DNA of 64,000 nucleotides from Aristolochia californica (Eukaryota > Streptophyta > Magnoliopsida > Piperales > Aristolochiaceae). Within the stretch, counting starts at the first letter, position 1; every line of letters starts with the position of its first letter. The stretch is taken from assembly GCA_029961685.1 (NCBI GenBank), contig JARWKL010000006.1, forward strand, positions 17,361,276 through 17,425,275. Direction: 5' to 3'. The notes under the pieces were generated by a model. The model had not been told where the DNA came from and ran no database searches. It was given only the letters and a program-made list of their open reading frames with translations. This document shows positions 39,389 through 52,231 of the stretch, one piece after another. A program made the position numbers and the translations under genes.

Positions 39389-42200
39389 TTTCCGATGATT
39401 GTAAAACCTAATGTATAAAAAATCTAAAGGATTTACAATCCTTAAAAATCGCAGATACTTTTTGGGATAATCTCTCTCAGTATTTGTGCATTTCCATTTT
39501 GGATGTTCAATTTTTTTTCAAATCCAAACTTGAATTTTCACTCTCCCATTTTTCTTGTAAACAAAAAGATCAGGCAAATAGATCACATCCAAATGAAAAT
39601 TTTAGAGTATATGTATGGAAAAAATTGAAAACTATAATAAATTTAAGTGAAGAAAATTATTTCATGCACTAAAAATGAACACCAAAGTTATGTTGTCCAT
39701 GTTTGGGAAATTCTACTAGTACAACCCCTAATAGCTTGGTGGAATTTTAAAAGAAAGAGATTACTAATTGATCGTAACATGTTTTAAATTTGGTGCATAT
39801 GCATGACCGAAACATGTTGAAGATGCGAATGACCTAATGATCCAAAAATTTCTAGCAGTAGAAAAAATTAAATTCACAAGTTAACGTGCGGTGGGAATAT
39901 ACCATAGCTGAAAGATCCACTTTTAGCCTATTTTACAAAAAGTGGACCTAACAAGCATAGATCATCGTAATTGTTTTGATCGATTAATGATGTGTAATAG
40001 CTATAATTTTAGTTTGAAAAGACTTATGGTTTGGGAGTCATCACTCAATTAAAAATGCTTCTCCTCCCCTTTTCCAATGGTTGCAAAACCCAATATATAA
40101 AAAACTAAAAGAGTTTACAATCCTTAAAAATCACAGATACTTTTTGAATTTATCTCCCCTTTTCCAATTTTTTTTCAAATCCAAACTTGATTTTTCACTC
40201 TACCATTTTTCTCGTAAACAAAAAGATAAGGCAAATAGATCACAACAAAATGAAAATTTTAGATTTTATGTGCGGAAAAAATTGAAAACTAAAATAAATG
40301 TAAGTGACGAACATTATTTCTCACACTAAAAATGAACACCAAAGTTTTGTTTTCCATGTTTTGGAAATTCCACTAGTACAACCCCTAATAGCTCTATGGA
40401 ATTTTGTATGAAAGAGATTTGTAATTGATCCTAAAATGTTTTAAATGTGGTGGATATGCATGCCTGAAACATGTTGAAGATACAAATGACCTAATGATCT
40501 AAAAATATCATGGAGTAGAAAAATTTAAATTCTCTAGTTAACTTGCGGTAGGATATTTTCCAGAGCCAAATAACCCACTATTTGCCTAGTTTACAAAAAT
40601 TGGACCTAACAATCATAGGTCATCATAAATGTTTTGACTAATGATGTGTAACGGCTATAATTTTTGTTAGAAATGACGTATGGTTTGGTAGTCAACACTC
40701 AGTTAAATATGGCTCAGCCCCCCTTTTCTGAAGATTACAAAACCTAATATATAAAACACTAAAAGAGTTAATAATACTTAAAAATCATAGATACTTTTTG
40801 GAATTATATCTCTCAACATTTGTGCATTTCCATTTTGGATGTTATATTTTTTTTTAAATCCAAACATGAGTTTTCACTCTTCCATTTTTCTCCAAAACAA
40901 AAAGATAAGGCAAATAGATCACAACAAAATGAAAATTTTGGAGTTTATGTATGCAAAAAACTGAAAAATATATTAAATGTAATTGAAGCAAATTATTTCT
41001 CGCACTAAAAATGTACTAAAAAATTTTGTTATCCATGTTTGCGAAATTCCCTTAGTACAACGCCTAATAGCTTGGTGGAATTTCAAAAGAAAGAGATTAC
41101 TAATCGATCGTAACATGTTTTAAATGTGGTGGATATGCATGCCCGAAACATGTTGAAGATGCAAATGACCTAATGATCCAAAAATTTAGAGTAGAAAAAA
41201 TTAAATTCTCAAGTTCACTTGCGGTGGGATATTTTCCATAAGCGAACAACCCACTTTTAGCCTACTGAACAAAAAGCGGACCTATCAAGAATAATTGTTT
41301 TGATCAATTAAAGATGTGTAATTGCTATAATTTTTGTTAGAAATGACTTATGGTTTGAGAGTCATCACTCAGTTAAAAATGCCTCGCCTCCCCTTTTTCG
41401 ATGATTGCAAAACCCAATATATAAAAAACTAAAAGAGTTTACAATCCTTAAAAATCACATATACTTTTTGGAATTATCTCTCTCAGCATTTTTTCATTTC
41501 CATTTTGGATGTTCAATTTTTTTTCAAATCCAAACTTGATTTTTCACTCTCCCATTTTTCTCGTAAACAAAAAGATAAGGAAAAAAGATCACATGAAAAT
41601 GAAAATTTTAGAGTTCATGAATGTAAAAAATTGAAAATTAAAATAAATGTAAGTGAACAAAATTATTTCACTCATAAAAAATGAACAACAAAGTTTTGCT
41701 ATCCATGTTTGGGAAATTCTAATAGTACAACCCGTAATAGCTTGCTGGAATTTTATAAGAAAGAGATTTCTAATTGATCCTAACTTGTTTTAAATGTGGT
41801 GGATATGCATGCCTGAAACATGATGAAGATGCAAATGACCTAATGATCCAAAAATTTCAATGAGTAGAAAAAATTAAATTCTCAAGTGAACGTGCGAAGG
41901 GATATTTACTGGAGCCAAACAACCCACTTTTTGCCTATTTTGAAAAAAGTGGACCTAACAACCATATTTGATCGTAAATGTTTTGTTCGATTAATGAGAT
42001 GTAATGGCTACAATTTTTGTTAGAAATGACATATGGATTGTTAAACAACACTGAGTTAAAAATTCCTTGCCCCCCCTCCCCCCACCCCCCCACCCACCCA
42101 CCTTTTTCCGATGATTGAAAAATCTTATGTATAAAAAACTTAAAGAATTTACAATCCTTAAAAATCGCAGATACTTTTTGAAATAATCTCTCTCAGTATT
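38395..42200 (+). repeat. Dimeric higher-order repeat, about 1.34 kb
   Basis: Monomers with the private anchor GATCGTAAC, preceded by AGAGATTACTAAT, occur at 38421, 39769 and 41105 (spacing 1,348 and 1,336 bp). They alternate with ordinary monomers at 39060, 40426 and 41775. The GATCGTAAC monomers also share CCACTTTTAGCCTA. Monomers 39060 and 41775 share ACAACCCGTAATAGCTTGCT. The third unit is cut short near 42205. Confidence 0.85.
39359..39388. repeat. C tract, 30 bases
   Basis: Same phase, after TTCTTTGCCTT. The related monomer near 42067 has an interrupted C/A/T tract instead. Confidence 0.95.
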
Positions 42201-42208
42201 TGTGTAAG
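42198..42208. other. Rearrangement junction at the edge of the 3,459-bp duplication
   Basis: TCAGTATTTGTG is joined to TAAGCGAATAAAATT, skipping roughly 150 bp. It coincides with the left limit of similarity between 42206 and 45665. Confidence 0.8.
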
Positions 42209-42418
42209 CGAATAAAATTATTTCACGCAATAAAAATGAACACCAAAGTTTTGTTATCCATGTTTTGGAAATTCCACAAGTACAACCCCTAATAGCTTGG
42301 TGGAATTTTATAACATAGAGATTTCTAATTGATCCAAACATGTTTTAAATGTGGTGGATATGCATGCCTGAAACTTGTTGAAGATACAAATGACCTAATG
42401 ATCCAAAAATTTCAAGGA

Positions 42419-43983
42419 GTGGAAAAAATTAAATTCTCAAGTTAACGTGCGGTGGGATATTTACCTGAGCCAAACAATCCACTTTTTACCTATTTTACAA
42501 AAACCGGACCTAATAACCATTGATCATCGTAAATGTTTTGATCGATTAATGATGTGTAACGGCTATAATTTTTGTTAGAAATGAATTATGGTTAGGGTGT
42601 CAACACTCAGTTAAAAATTCCTCGCCCACCCTTTTCCAATGATAGCAAAACCTATATATAAAAAACTTAAAGAGTTTACAATCCATAATAATCCATGATA
42701 CATTTTGGAATTATCTCTCTCAGCATTTGTGCATTTCCATATTGGATGTTCAATTTTTTTTCAAACCCAATGTTGAGTTTTCACTCTCCAATTTTTCTCC
42801 TAAACAAAAAGATAAGGAAAATTGATTACAAAAAAATGAAAATTTCAGAGTTTCTGTATGCAAAAAATTGAAAAATGTAATAACTGTAAGTGAAGAAAAT
42901 TATTTCATGAACTAAAAATGAACAACATTGTTTTGTTATCCATGTGTGGGAAATTCCGCTAGTACAACCCCAAAAAGCTTTGTGGAATTTTATAACAAAG
43001 AGATTTGTAATTAATCCCAACATATTTTAAATCTGGTGGATATACATGCTTGAAACATGTTAAAGATGCAAATGACCTAATGATCCAAAAATTTCGAGTA
43101 GAAAAAATTAAATTCTCAAGTTAACATGCGGTGGGATATTTACCAGAGCCAAACAACCCACTTTTTGCCTATTTTACAAAAAATGGACCTAACAATCATA
43201 GATCATCTTAAATGTTTTTTTTTTATTAATGATGTGTAAGGCCTATAAGTTTTGTTAGAAATGACTAATGGTTTGGAAGTCAACACTCAGTTTAAAATTC
43301 TTCGCCCCTCCTTTTCTGATGATTGCAAAACCTAATATATAAAAAACTAAAAAGTTTACAATCCTTAAAAATTACATAGACTTTTTGGAATTATCACACT
43401 CAGCATTTGTGCATTTCCATTTTGGATGTTTAATTTTTTTCAAATCCAAACTTCAGGTTTCACTCTCCCATTTTTCTTTTAAACAAAAAGAAAACGCAAG
43501 TAGATCACAAAAAAATGAAAATTTGATATTTTATGTTTGCGAAAAATTGAAAACTATAATAAATGTAATTGAAGAAAATTATTTCACGCGCTAAAAATGA
43601 ACACAAAAGTTTGTTTATCCATGTTTGGGAAATTCCACTAGTACAACCCTAATAGCCTTGTGGAATTTTATAAGAAAGAGATTTCTAATTAATACTAACA
43701 TGTTTTAAATGAGGTGGATATGAATGCCTAAAACATGTAGAAGATGCAAATGACCTAATGATAAAAAAATTTCAAGGAGTAGAAAAAACTAAATTCTCAT
43801 GTTAACATGCAGTGGGACATTTACCAGAGCCAAACAACCCACTTTTTGCTTATTTTGCAAAAACCGGACCTAACATTCATTGATCATCATAATTGTTTTG
43901 ATAGATTGATGATGTGTAACAGCTACAATTTTTGTCAGAAATGACTTATGGCTTGGGAGTCAACACTCAGTTAAAAATTCCTC
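42419..43983 (+). repeat. Diverged relative of the 1,585-bp unit (unit 0)
   Basis: Same order and private markers as units 1-4 (ACCTGAGCCAAACAATCC, CCACCCTTTTCCAATGATAG, AACAACATTGTTTTG, CCATGTGTGGGAAATTCCGC) but more diverged. It ends at CTCGCCG and a C tract, not at the A/T junction, so it looks like the form before tandem amplification. Confidence 0.82.
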
Positions 43984-43987
43984 GCCG

Positions 43988-44019
<32 letters not shown>
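43988..44019. repeat. C tract, 32 bases
   Basis: Same phase, at the start of the two-monomer part of the 3,459-bp duplication. Its counterpart at 52208 has 24 C. Confidence 0.95.
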
Positions 44020-45386
44020 ATTTTCTGATGATTGCAAAACCTAATATATTAAAATCTAAAAGAATTTAAAATCCTTAAAAATTACCAATACTTGTTGGAA
44101 TTATCTTTCTTAGTAGTTGTGCTTTCACATTTTGGATGTTCAATTTTTTTTTCAAATCCAAACTTGAGTTTTCACTCTACCATTTTTCTCGTACACAAAA
44201 AGATAAGCCAAATAGATCACAAAAAAATGAAAATTTTAGAGTTTATGTACACAAAAAATTGGAAACTATAATAAATGCAAGTGAAGGAAATTATTTCATG
44301 CACTAAAAAAGAACACCAAAGTTTTGTTATCCATGTTTGAGAAATTCCACTAGTCCAACCCCTAATAGCGTGGTGGAATTTTATAAGAAAAATATTTCTA
44401 ATTGATCCTAAGATGTTTTAAATATGGTGGATATGCATGTCTTAAACATTTTGAAGATGCAAATGACCTAATGATCGAAAAATTTCGAGTAGAAAAATTT
44501 TAATTCTCAAGTTAAAGTGCGGTGGGATATTTACCAGAGCCAAGCAACCCACTTTTTGCCTATTTTACAAAAATCCGACCTAACAATCATAGATCATTAT
44601 AAATGTTTTCATCAATTGATGATGTGTTACGGCTTTAATTTTTTTTAGAAATGACTTATGGTTTGGGTGTGTACACTCAGTTAAAAGTTCCTCGTCCCCC
44701 CTTTTCCATTGATTGGAAAACCTAATATATAAAAAAACTAAAAGATTTTACAATCGTTCAAAATCACAGATAGTTTTTGGAATTATCTCTCTCAATATTT
44801 GTGCATTTCAATTTTGGTTGTTCAATTTTTTTTAAAATATAAACTTGAGATTTGACACTCCTATTTTACTCGTAAACAAAAAAATAAGGCAAATTGATCA
44901 CAACAAAATGAAAATTTTAGAGTTTATGTATGCAAAAAAGTTGAAAACCATAATTAATGTAAGTGAAGAAAATCATTTCACGCATTAAAAATGAACACCA
45001 AAGTTTTGATATCCATGTTTGGGAAATTCCAGTAGTACAACCCCTAATAGCTTGGTAGAGATTTATAAGAAAGAGATTTCTAATAGATCCTAACATGTTT
45101 TAAATGTAGTGGATATGCGTGCCTGAAACACGTTGAAGATGCAAATGACCTAATGATCCAAAAATTTCAAGGAGATTAAACAATTAAATTTGCAAGTTAA
45201 CATGTGGTTGTATATTTACCAAAGCCAAACAACCCACTTTTTGCCTATTTTACAAATAGCGGATCTAAGAATCATAGATGAACATAAATGTTTTGATCGA
45301 TTAATGATGTGTAGCGACTATAATTTTTCTTAGAAATGACTTATGGTTTGGGTGTTAGCACTCAGTTATTTTTTCCTCGCCTCCCT

Positions 45387-45402
45387 CCCCCCCCCCCCCC
45401 CC
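45387..45402. repeat. C tract, 16 bases
   Basis: Same phase, embedded in CTCCCT and CTCCTCC. Confidence 0.95.
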
Positions 45403-46284
45403 TCCTCCTTTTTCCGATGATTGCAAAACCTAATATATAAAAAACTAAAAGAGTTTATAATCCATACAAATCACAGTTACTTTTTTGAAATATCTCTCTC
45501 AGTAGTTGGGCATTCTATTTTGGATGTTATATTTTTTATCAAATCCAAACTTGAGTTTTTGCTCTCCCATTTTTCTCATAAACAAAAAGATAAGGTAAAT
45601 AGATCACAACAAAATGAAAATTTTAGAGTTTCTGTATTAAAAAATTGAAAAATATAGTAAATGAAAGCGAATAAAATTATTTCACGCAATAAAAATGAAC
45701 TCCAAAGTTTTGTTATCCATGTTTTGGAAATTCCATTAGTACAACCCCTAATAGCTTGGTGGAATTTTATAACATAGTGATTTCTAATTGATCCAAACAT
45801 GTTTTAAATGTGGTGGATATGCATGCCCGAAACTTGTTGAAGATGCAAGTGACCTAATGATCCAAAAATTTCAAGGAGTGGAAAAAATTAAATTCTCAAT
45901 TTAACGTGTGGTGGGATATTTACCTGAGCCAAACAATCCACTTTTTACCTATTTTACAAAAACCGGACCTAATAATCATTGATCATCGTAAATGTTTTGA
46001 TCGATTAATAATGTGTAACGACTATAATTTTTGTTAGAAATGAATTATGGTTTGGGAGTCAACACTTAGTTAAAAATTCCTCGCCCACCCTTTTCCAATG
46101 ATAGGAAAACCTATATATAAAAAACTTAAAGAGTTTACAATCCTTAAAAATCCATGATACATTTTGGAATTATCTCTCTCAGCATTTGTCCATTTCCATT
46201 TTGGATGTTCAATTTTTTTTCAAACCCAAAGTTGAGTTTTCACTCTCCAATTTTTCTCCTTAACAAAAAAATAAGGAAAATTGA

Positions 46285-46482
46285 TTACAACAAAATGAAA
46301 ATTTCAGAGTTTCTGTATGCAAAAAATTGAAAAATATAATAACTGTAAGTGAAGAAAATTATTTCACGCACTAAAAATGAACAACATTGTTTTGTTATCC
46401 ATGTGTGGGAAATTCCGCTAGTACATCCCCTAATAGCTTTGTGGAATTTTATAACAAAGAGATTTGTAATTAATCCCAACAT
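46285..46482 (-). other. Recurrent minus-strand satellite frame (example, not a gene)
   Basis: A frame of about 65 codons beginning MLGLITNLFVIKFHKA (elsewhere MLGSIRNLFLIKFHQA) recurs in about 20 monomers on the minus strand. In the higher-order repeat copies lie at 46285, 47870, 49455 and 51039 with the 1,585-bp period. No domain is recognised. Recurrence follows from the DNA repeat itself, so it is not evidence of coding. Confidence 0.2.
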
Positions 46483-47440
46483 GTGTTAAATCTGGTGGAT
46501 ATGCATGCTTGAAACAGGTTGAAGATGCAAATGACCTAACGATCCAAAAATTTCAAGTAGAAAAAATAAAATTCTCAAGTTAACGTGCGATGGGATATTT
46601 ACCAGAGCCAAACAACCCACTTTTTGCTTATTTTACAAAAAATGGACATAACAATCATAGATCATTTTAAATGTTTTTTTTTATTAAACATGTGTAAGGC
46701 CTATAAGTTTTGTTAGAAATGACTAATGGTTTGGAAGTCAACACTCAATTAAAAATTCCTCGCCCTTCCTTTTCTGATGATTGCAAAACCTAATATATAA
46801 AAAACTAAAAAGTTTACAATCCTTAAAAATTACATAAACTTCGGGGAATTATCACTCTCAGTATTGTGCATTTCCATTTTGGATGTTTAATTTTTTTTCA
46901 AATCCAAACTTCAGGTTTCACTCTCCCATTTTTCTTTTAAACAAAAAGAAAAGGCAAATAGATCACAAAAAAAAGAAAATTTTATATTTTATATTAGCAA
47001 AAAATTGAAAACTATAATAAATTTAAGTGATGAAAATTATTTCACGTGCTAAAAATGCACACAAAAGTTTGTTTATCCATGTTTGGGAAATTCCACTAGT
47101 ACAACCCCTAATAGCTTTGTGGAATTTTATAAGAAAGAGATTTCTAATTAATACTAACATGTTTTAAATGTGGTGGATATGTGTGCCTGAAACATGTAGA
47201 AGATGCAAATAACCTAATGATCAAAAAATTCCAAGGAGTAGAAAAAACTAAATTCTCATATTAAAGTGCGGTGGGATATTTACCAGAGCCAAACAACCTA
47301 CTTTTTGCCTATTTTACAAAAACAGGACCTAACATTCATTGATCATCATAATTGTTTTGATCGATTGATGATGTGTAACAACTACAATTTTTGTTAGAAA
47401 TGATTTATGGTTTTGGGGTCAACACTCAGTTAAAAATTCC

Positions 47441-47462
47441 TCAAATAAATTAAATTAAAAAA
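47441..47462. other. A/T-rich fusion junction of the 1,585-bp unit (first of three)
   Basis: TTAAAAATTCCTC is fused to AAATAAATTAAATTAAAAAA and then to the GTGGAAAAAATT of a later monomer phase. The same fusion recurs near 49025-49047 and 50609-50631, so it arose once and was amplified. Confidence 0.85.
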
Positions 47463-49047
47463 GTGGAAAAAATTAAATTCTCAATTTAACGTGCTGTGGG
47501 ATATTTACTTGAGCCAAACACTCCACTTTTTACCTATTTTACAAAAACCAGACCTAATAATCATTGATCATCGTAAATGTTTTGATCGATTAATAATGTG
47601 TAACGACTATAATTTTTGTTAGAAATGAATTATTGTTAGGGAGTCAACACTTAGTTAAAAATTCCTCGCCCACCCTTTTCCAATGATAGGAAAACCAACA
47701 TATAAAAAACTTAAAGAGTTTACAATCCTGAAAAATCCATGATACGTTTTGGAATTATCTCTCTCAGCATTTGTGCATTTCCATTTTGGATGTTCAATTT
47801 TTTTTCAAACCCAAAGTTGAGTTTTCACTCTCCAATTTTTCTCCTTAACAAAAAGATAAGGAAAAATGATTACAACAAAATGAAAATTTCAGAGTTTCTG
47901 TATGCAAAAAATTGTAAAATATAATAACTGTAAGTGAAGAAAATTATTTCACGCACTAAAAATGAACAACATTGTTTTGTTATCCATGTGTGGGAAATTC
48001 CGCTAGTACATCCCCTAATAGCTTTGTGGAATTTTATAACAAAGAGATTTGTAATTAATCCCAACATGTTTTAAATCTGGTGGATATGCATGCTTGAAAC
48101 AGGTTGAAGATGCAAATGACCTAATGATCCAAAAATTTCAAGTAGAAAAAATAAAATTCTCAAGTTAACGTGTGATGGGATATTTACCAAAGTCAAACAA
48201 CCCACTTTTTGCTTATTTTACAAAAAATGGACGTAACAATCATAGATCATTTTAAATGTTTATTTCGATTAAAGTTGTGTAAGGCCTATAACTTTCGTTA
48301 GAAATGACCAATGGTTTTGAAGTCAACACTCAGTTAAAAATTCCTCGCCCCTCCTTTTCTGATGATTGCAAAACCTAATATATAAAAAACTAAAAAGTTT
48401 ACAATCCTTAAAAATTACATAAACTTTTTGGAATTATCACTCTCAGTATTGTGCATTTCAATTTTGGATGTTTAACTTTTTTTCAAATCCAAACTTCAGG
48501 TTTCACACTCCCATTTTTCTTTTAAACAAAAAGAAAAGGCAAATAGATCACACAAAAAAAAAAGTTTTATATTTTATATTTGCAAAAAATTGAAATCTAT
48601 AATAAATTTAAGTGAAGAAAATTATTTCACGTGCTAAAAATGCACACAAAAGTTTGTTCATCCATGTTTGGGAAATTCTACTAGTACAACCCCTAATAGC
48701 TTTGTGGAATTTTATAAGAAAGAGATTTCTAATTAATACTAACATGTTTTAAATGTGGTGGATATGCGTGCCTGAAACATGTAGAAGATGCAAATGACCT
48801 AATGATCAAAAAATTTCAAGGAGTAGAAAAAACTAAATTCTCATATTAAGGTGCGGTGGGATATTTACCAGAGCCAAACAACCTACTTTTTGCCTATTTT
48901 ACAAAAACCGGACCTAACATTCATTGATCATCATAATTGTTTTGATCGATTGATGATGTGTAACAGCTACAATTTTTATTAGAAATGATTTATGGTTTGG
49001 GGGTCAACACTCAGTTAAAAATTCCTTAATTAAATTAAATTAAAAAA
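47463..49047 (+). repeat. 1,585-bp higher-order repeat, unit 2
   Basis: Offset exactly 1,585 bp from unit 1 at the start and at both anchors (48056 and 48734). By eye it differs from unit 3 at about two positions per 120 bases in the part I compared. Confidence 0.92.
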
Positions 49048-50631
49048 GTAGAAAAATTTACATTCTGAATTTAACGTGCTGTGGGATATTTACCTGAGCC
49101 AAACAATCCACTTTTTACCTGTTTTACAAAAACCGGACCTAATAATCATTGATCATCGTAAATGTTTTGATCGATTAATAATGTGTAACGACTATAATTT
49201 TTGTTAGAAATGAATTATGGTTTGGGAGTCAACACTTAGTTAAAAATTCCTCGCCCACCCTTTTCCAATGATAGGAAAACCTATATATAAAAAACTTAAA
49301 GAGTTTACAATCCTTAAAAATCCATGATACGTTTTGGAATTATCTCTCTCAGCATTTGTACATTTCCATTTTGGATGTTCAATTTTTTTTCAAACCCAAA
49401 GTTGAGTTTTCACTCTCCAATTTTTCTCCTTAACAAAAAGATAAGGAAAATTGATTACAACAAAATAAAAATTTCAGAGTTTCTGTATGCAAAAAATTGA
49501 AAAATATAATAACTGTAAGTGAAGAAAATTATTTCACACACTAAAAAAGAACAACATTGTTTTGTTATCCATGTGTGGGAAATTCCGCTAGTACATCCCC
49601 TAATAGCTTTGTGGAATTTTATAACAAAGATATTTGTAAATAATCCCAACATGTTTTAAATCTGGTGGATATGCATGCTTGAAACAGGTTGCAGATGCAA
49701 ATGACCTAATTATCCAAAAATTTCAAGTAGAAAAAATAAAATTCTCAAGTTAACGTGCGATGGGATATTTACCAGAGCCAAACAACCCACTTTTTGCTTA
49801 TTTTACAAAAAATAGATGTAACAATCATAGATCATTTTAAATGTTTTTTTCGATTAAAGATGTGTAAGGCCTATAAGTTTTGTTAGAAATGACTAATGGT
49901 TTGGAAGTCAACACTCAGTTAAAAATTCCTCGCCCCTCCTTTTCTGATGATTGCAAAACCTAATATATAAAAAACTAAAAAGTTTACAATCCTTAAAAAT
50001 TACATAAACTTTTTGGAATTATCACTCTCAGTATTGTGCATTTCAATTTTGGATGTTTAATTTTTTTTCAAATCCAAACTTCAGGTTTCACTCTCCCATT
50101 TTTCTTTTAAACAAAAAGAAAAGGCAAATAGATCACAAAAAAAAAAAAGTTTTATATTTTATATTTGCAAAAAATTGAAATCTATAATAAATTTAAGTGA
50201 AGAAAATTATTTCACGTGCTAAAAATGCACACAAAAGTTTGTTTATCCATGTTTGGGAAATTCCACTAGTACAACCCCTAATAGCTTTGTGGAATTTTAT
50301 ACGAAAGAGATTTCTAATTAATACTAACATGTTTTAAATGTGGTGGATATGCGTGCCTGAAACATGTAGCAGATGCAAATGACCTAATGATAAAAAAATT
50401 TCAAGGAGTAGAAAAAACTAAATTCTCATATTAAGGTGTGGTGGGATATTTACCAGAGCCAAACAACCTACTTTTTGCCTATTTTACAAAAACCGGACCT
50501 AACATTCATTGATCATCATAATTGTTTTGATCGATTGATGATGTCTAACAGCTACAATTTTTGTTGGAAAAGATTTATGGTTTGGGGTCAACACTCAGTT
50601 ATAAATTCCTTAATTAAATTAAATTAAAAAA
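49048..50631 (+). repeat. 1,585-bp higher-order repeat, unit 3
   Basis: Anchors at 49641 and 50319, again 1,585 bp from unit 2. It ends with TAATTAAATTAAATTAAAAA, the same junction filler as units 1 and 2 with small changes. Confidence 0.92.
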
Positions 50632-52197
50632 GTGGAAAAATTTAAATTTTCAATTTAACGTGCTGTGGGATATTTACCTGAGCCAAACAATCCACTTTTT
50701 ACCTATTTTACAAAAACCGGACCTAATAATCATTGATCATCGTAAATGTTTTGATCGATTAATAATGGTTAATGACTATAATTTTTGTTAGAAATGAATT
50801 ATGGTTTGGGAGTCAACACTTAGTTAAAAATTCCTCGCCCACCCTTTTCCAATGATAGGAAAACCTATGTATAAAAAACTTAAAGAGTTTACAATCCTTA
50901 AAAATCCATGATACGTTTTGGAATTATCTCTCTCAGCATTTGTGCATTTCCATTTTGGATGTTCAATTTTTTTTCAAACCCAAAGTTGAGTTTTCACTCT
51001 CCAATTTTTCTCCTTAACAAAAAGATAAGGAAAATTGATTACAACAAAATGAAAATTTCAGAGTTTCTGTATGCAAAAAATTGAAAAATATAATAACTGT
51101 AAGTGAAGAAAATTATTTCACACACTAAAAATGTACAACATTGTTTTGTTATCCATGTGTGGGAAATTCCGCTAGTACATCCCCTAATAGCTTTGTGGAA
51201 TTTTATAACAAAGAGATTTGTAATTAATCCCAACATGTTTTAAATCTGGTGGATATGCATGCTTGAAACAGGTTGAAGATGCAAATGACCTAATGATCCC
51301 AAAATTTCAAGTAGAAAAAATAAAATTCTCAAGTTAACGTGGGATGGGATATTTACTAGAGCCAAACAACCCACTTTTTGCTTATTTTACAAAAAATGGA
51401 CGTAACAATCATAGATCATTTTAAATTTTTTTTTGATTAAAGATGTGTAAGGCCTATAAGTTTTGTTAGAAATGACTAATGGTTTGGAAGTCAACACTCA
51501 GATAAAAATTCCTCGCCCCTCCTTTTCTGATGATTTCAAAACCTAATATATAAAAAACTAAAAAGTTTACAATCCTTAAAAATTACATAAACTTTTTGGA
51601 ATTATCACTCTCAGTATTGTGCATTTCAATTTTGGATGTTTAATTTTTTTTTCAAATCCATACTTCAGGTTTCACTCTCCCATTTTTCTTTTAAACAAAA
51701 AGAAAAGGCAAATAGATCACAAAAAAAAGAACATTTTATATTTTATATTTGCAAAAAATTGAAATCTATAATAAATTTAAGTGAAGAAAATTATTTCACG
51801 TGCTAAAAATGCACACAAAAGTTTGTTTATCCATGTTTTGGAAATTCCACTAGTACAACCCCTAATAGCTTTGTGGAATTTTATACGAAAGAGATTTCTA
51901 ATTAATACTAACATGTTTTAAATGTGGTGGATATGCGTGCCTGAAACATGTAGAAGATACAAATGACCTAATGATCAAAAAATTTCAAGGAGAAGAAAAA
52001 ACTAAATTCTCATATTAAGGTGCGGTGGGATATTTACCAGAGCCAAACAACCTACTTTTTGCCTATTTTACAAAAACCGGACCTAACATTCATTGATCAT
52101 CATAGTTGTTTTGATCGATTGATGATGTGTAACAGCTACAATTTTTGTTAGAAATGATTTATGGTTTGGGGGTCAACACTCAGTTAAAAATTCCTCG
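50632..52197 (+). repeat. 1,585-bp higher-order repeat, unit 4
   Basis: Anchors at 51225 and 51903. The last unit: where units 1-3 end with the A/T-rich deletion junction, this one continues into CCTCGCCCCCAGCC and a 24-base C tract, the undeleted arrangement also seen after 43980. Confidence 0.9.
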
Positions 52198-52207
52198 CCC
52201 CCAGCCA

Positions 52208-52231
52208 CCCCCCCCCCCCCCCCCCCCCCCC
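52208..52231. repeat. C tract, 24 bases
   Basis: Same phase, directly after 1,585-bp unit 4. Confidence 0.95.

Larger units (their letters stand above)
42206..45664 (+). repeat. 3,459-bp segmental duplication, copy 1
   Basis: Begins at a breakpoint (TATTTGTG joined to TAAGCGAAT) and runs to 45664, where the same AAGCGAATAAAATTA sequence starts again at 45665. Within it are a 1,585-like unit (42419-43983) and a two-monomer part (43984 to about 45380) with TTACCAATACTT, TTAGTAGTTGTG, GTACACAAAAAGATAAGCC and CTTAAACATTTTGAAG. Confidence 0.85.
45878..47462 (+). repeat. 1,585-bp higher-order repeat, unit 1
   Basis: First of four tandem units. It begins at GTGGAAAAAATTAAATTC and contains anchors 46471 and 47149. 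Private markers shared with units 2-4 are ACCTGAGCCAAACA (TGAGCC not AGAGCC), GAAATGAATTAT, CCACCCTTTTCCAATGATAGG, AACAACATTGTTTTG, CCATGTGTGGGAAATTCCGC and AATTAATCCCAAC. It ends in the A/T-rich junction AATAAATTAAATTAAAAAA. Confidence 0.9.
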
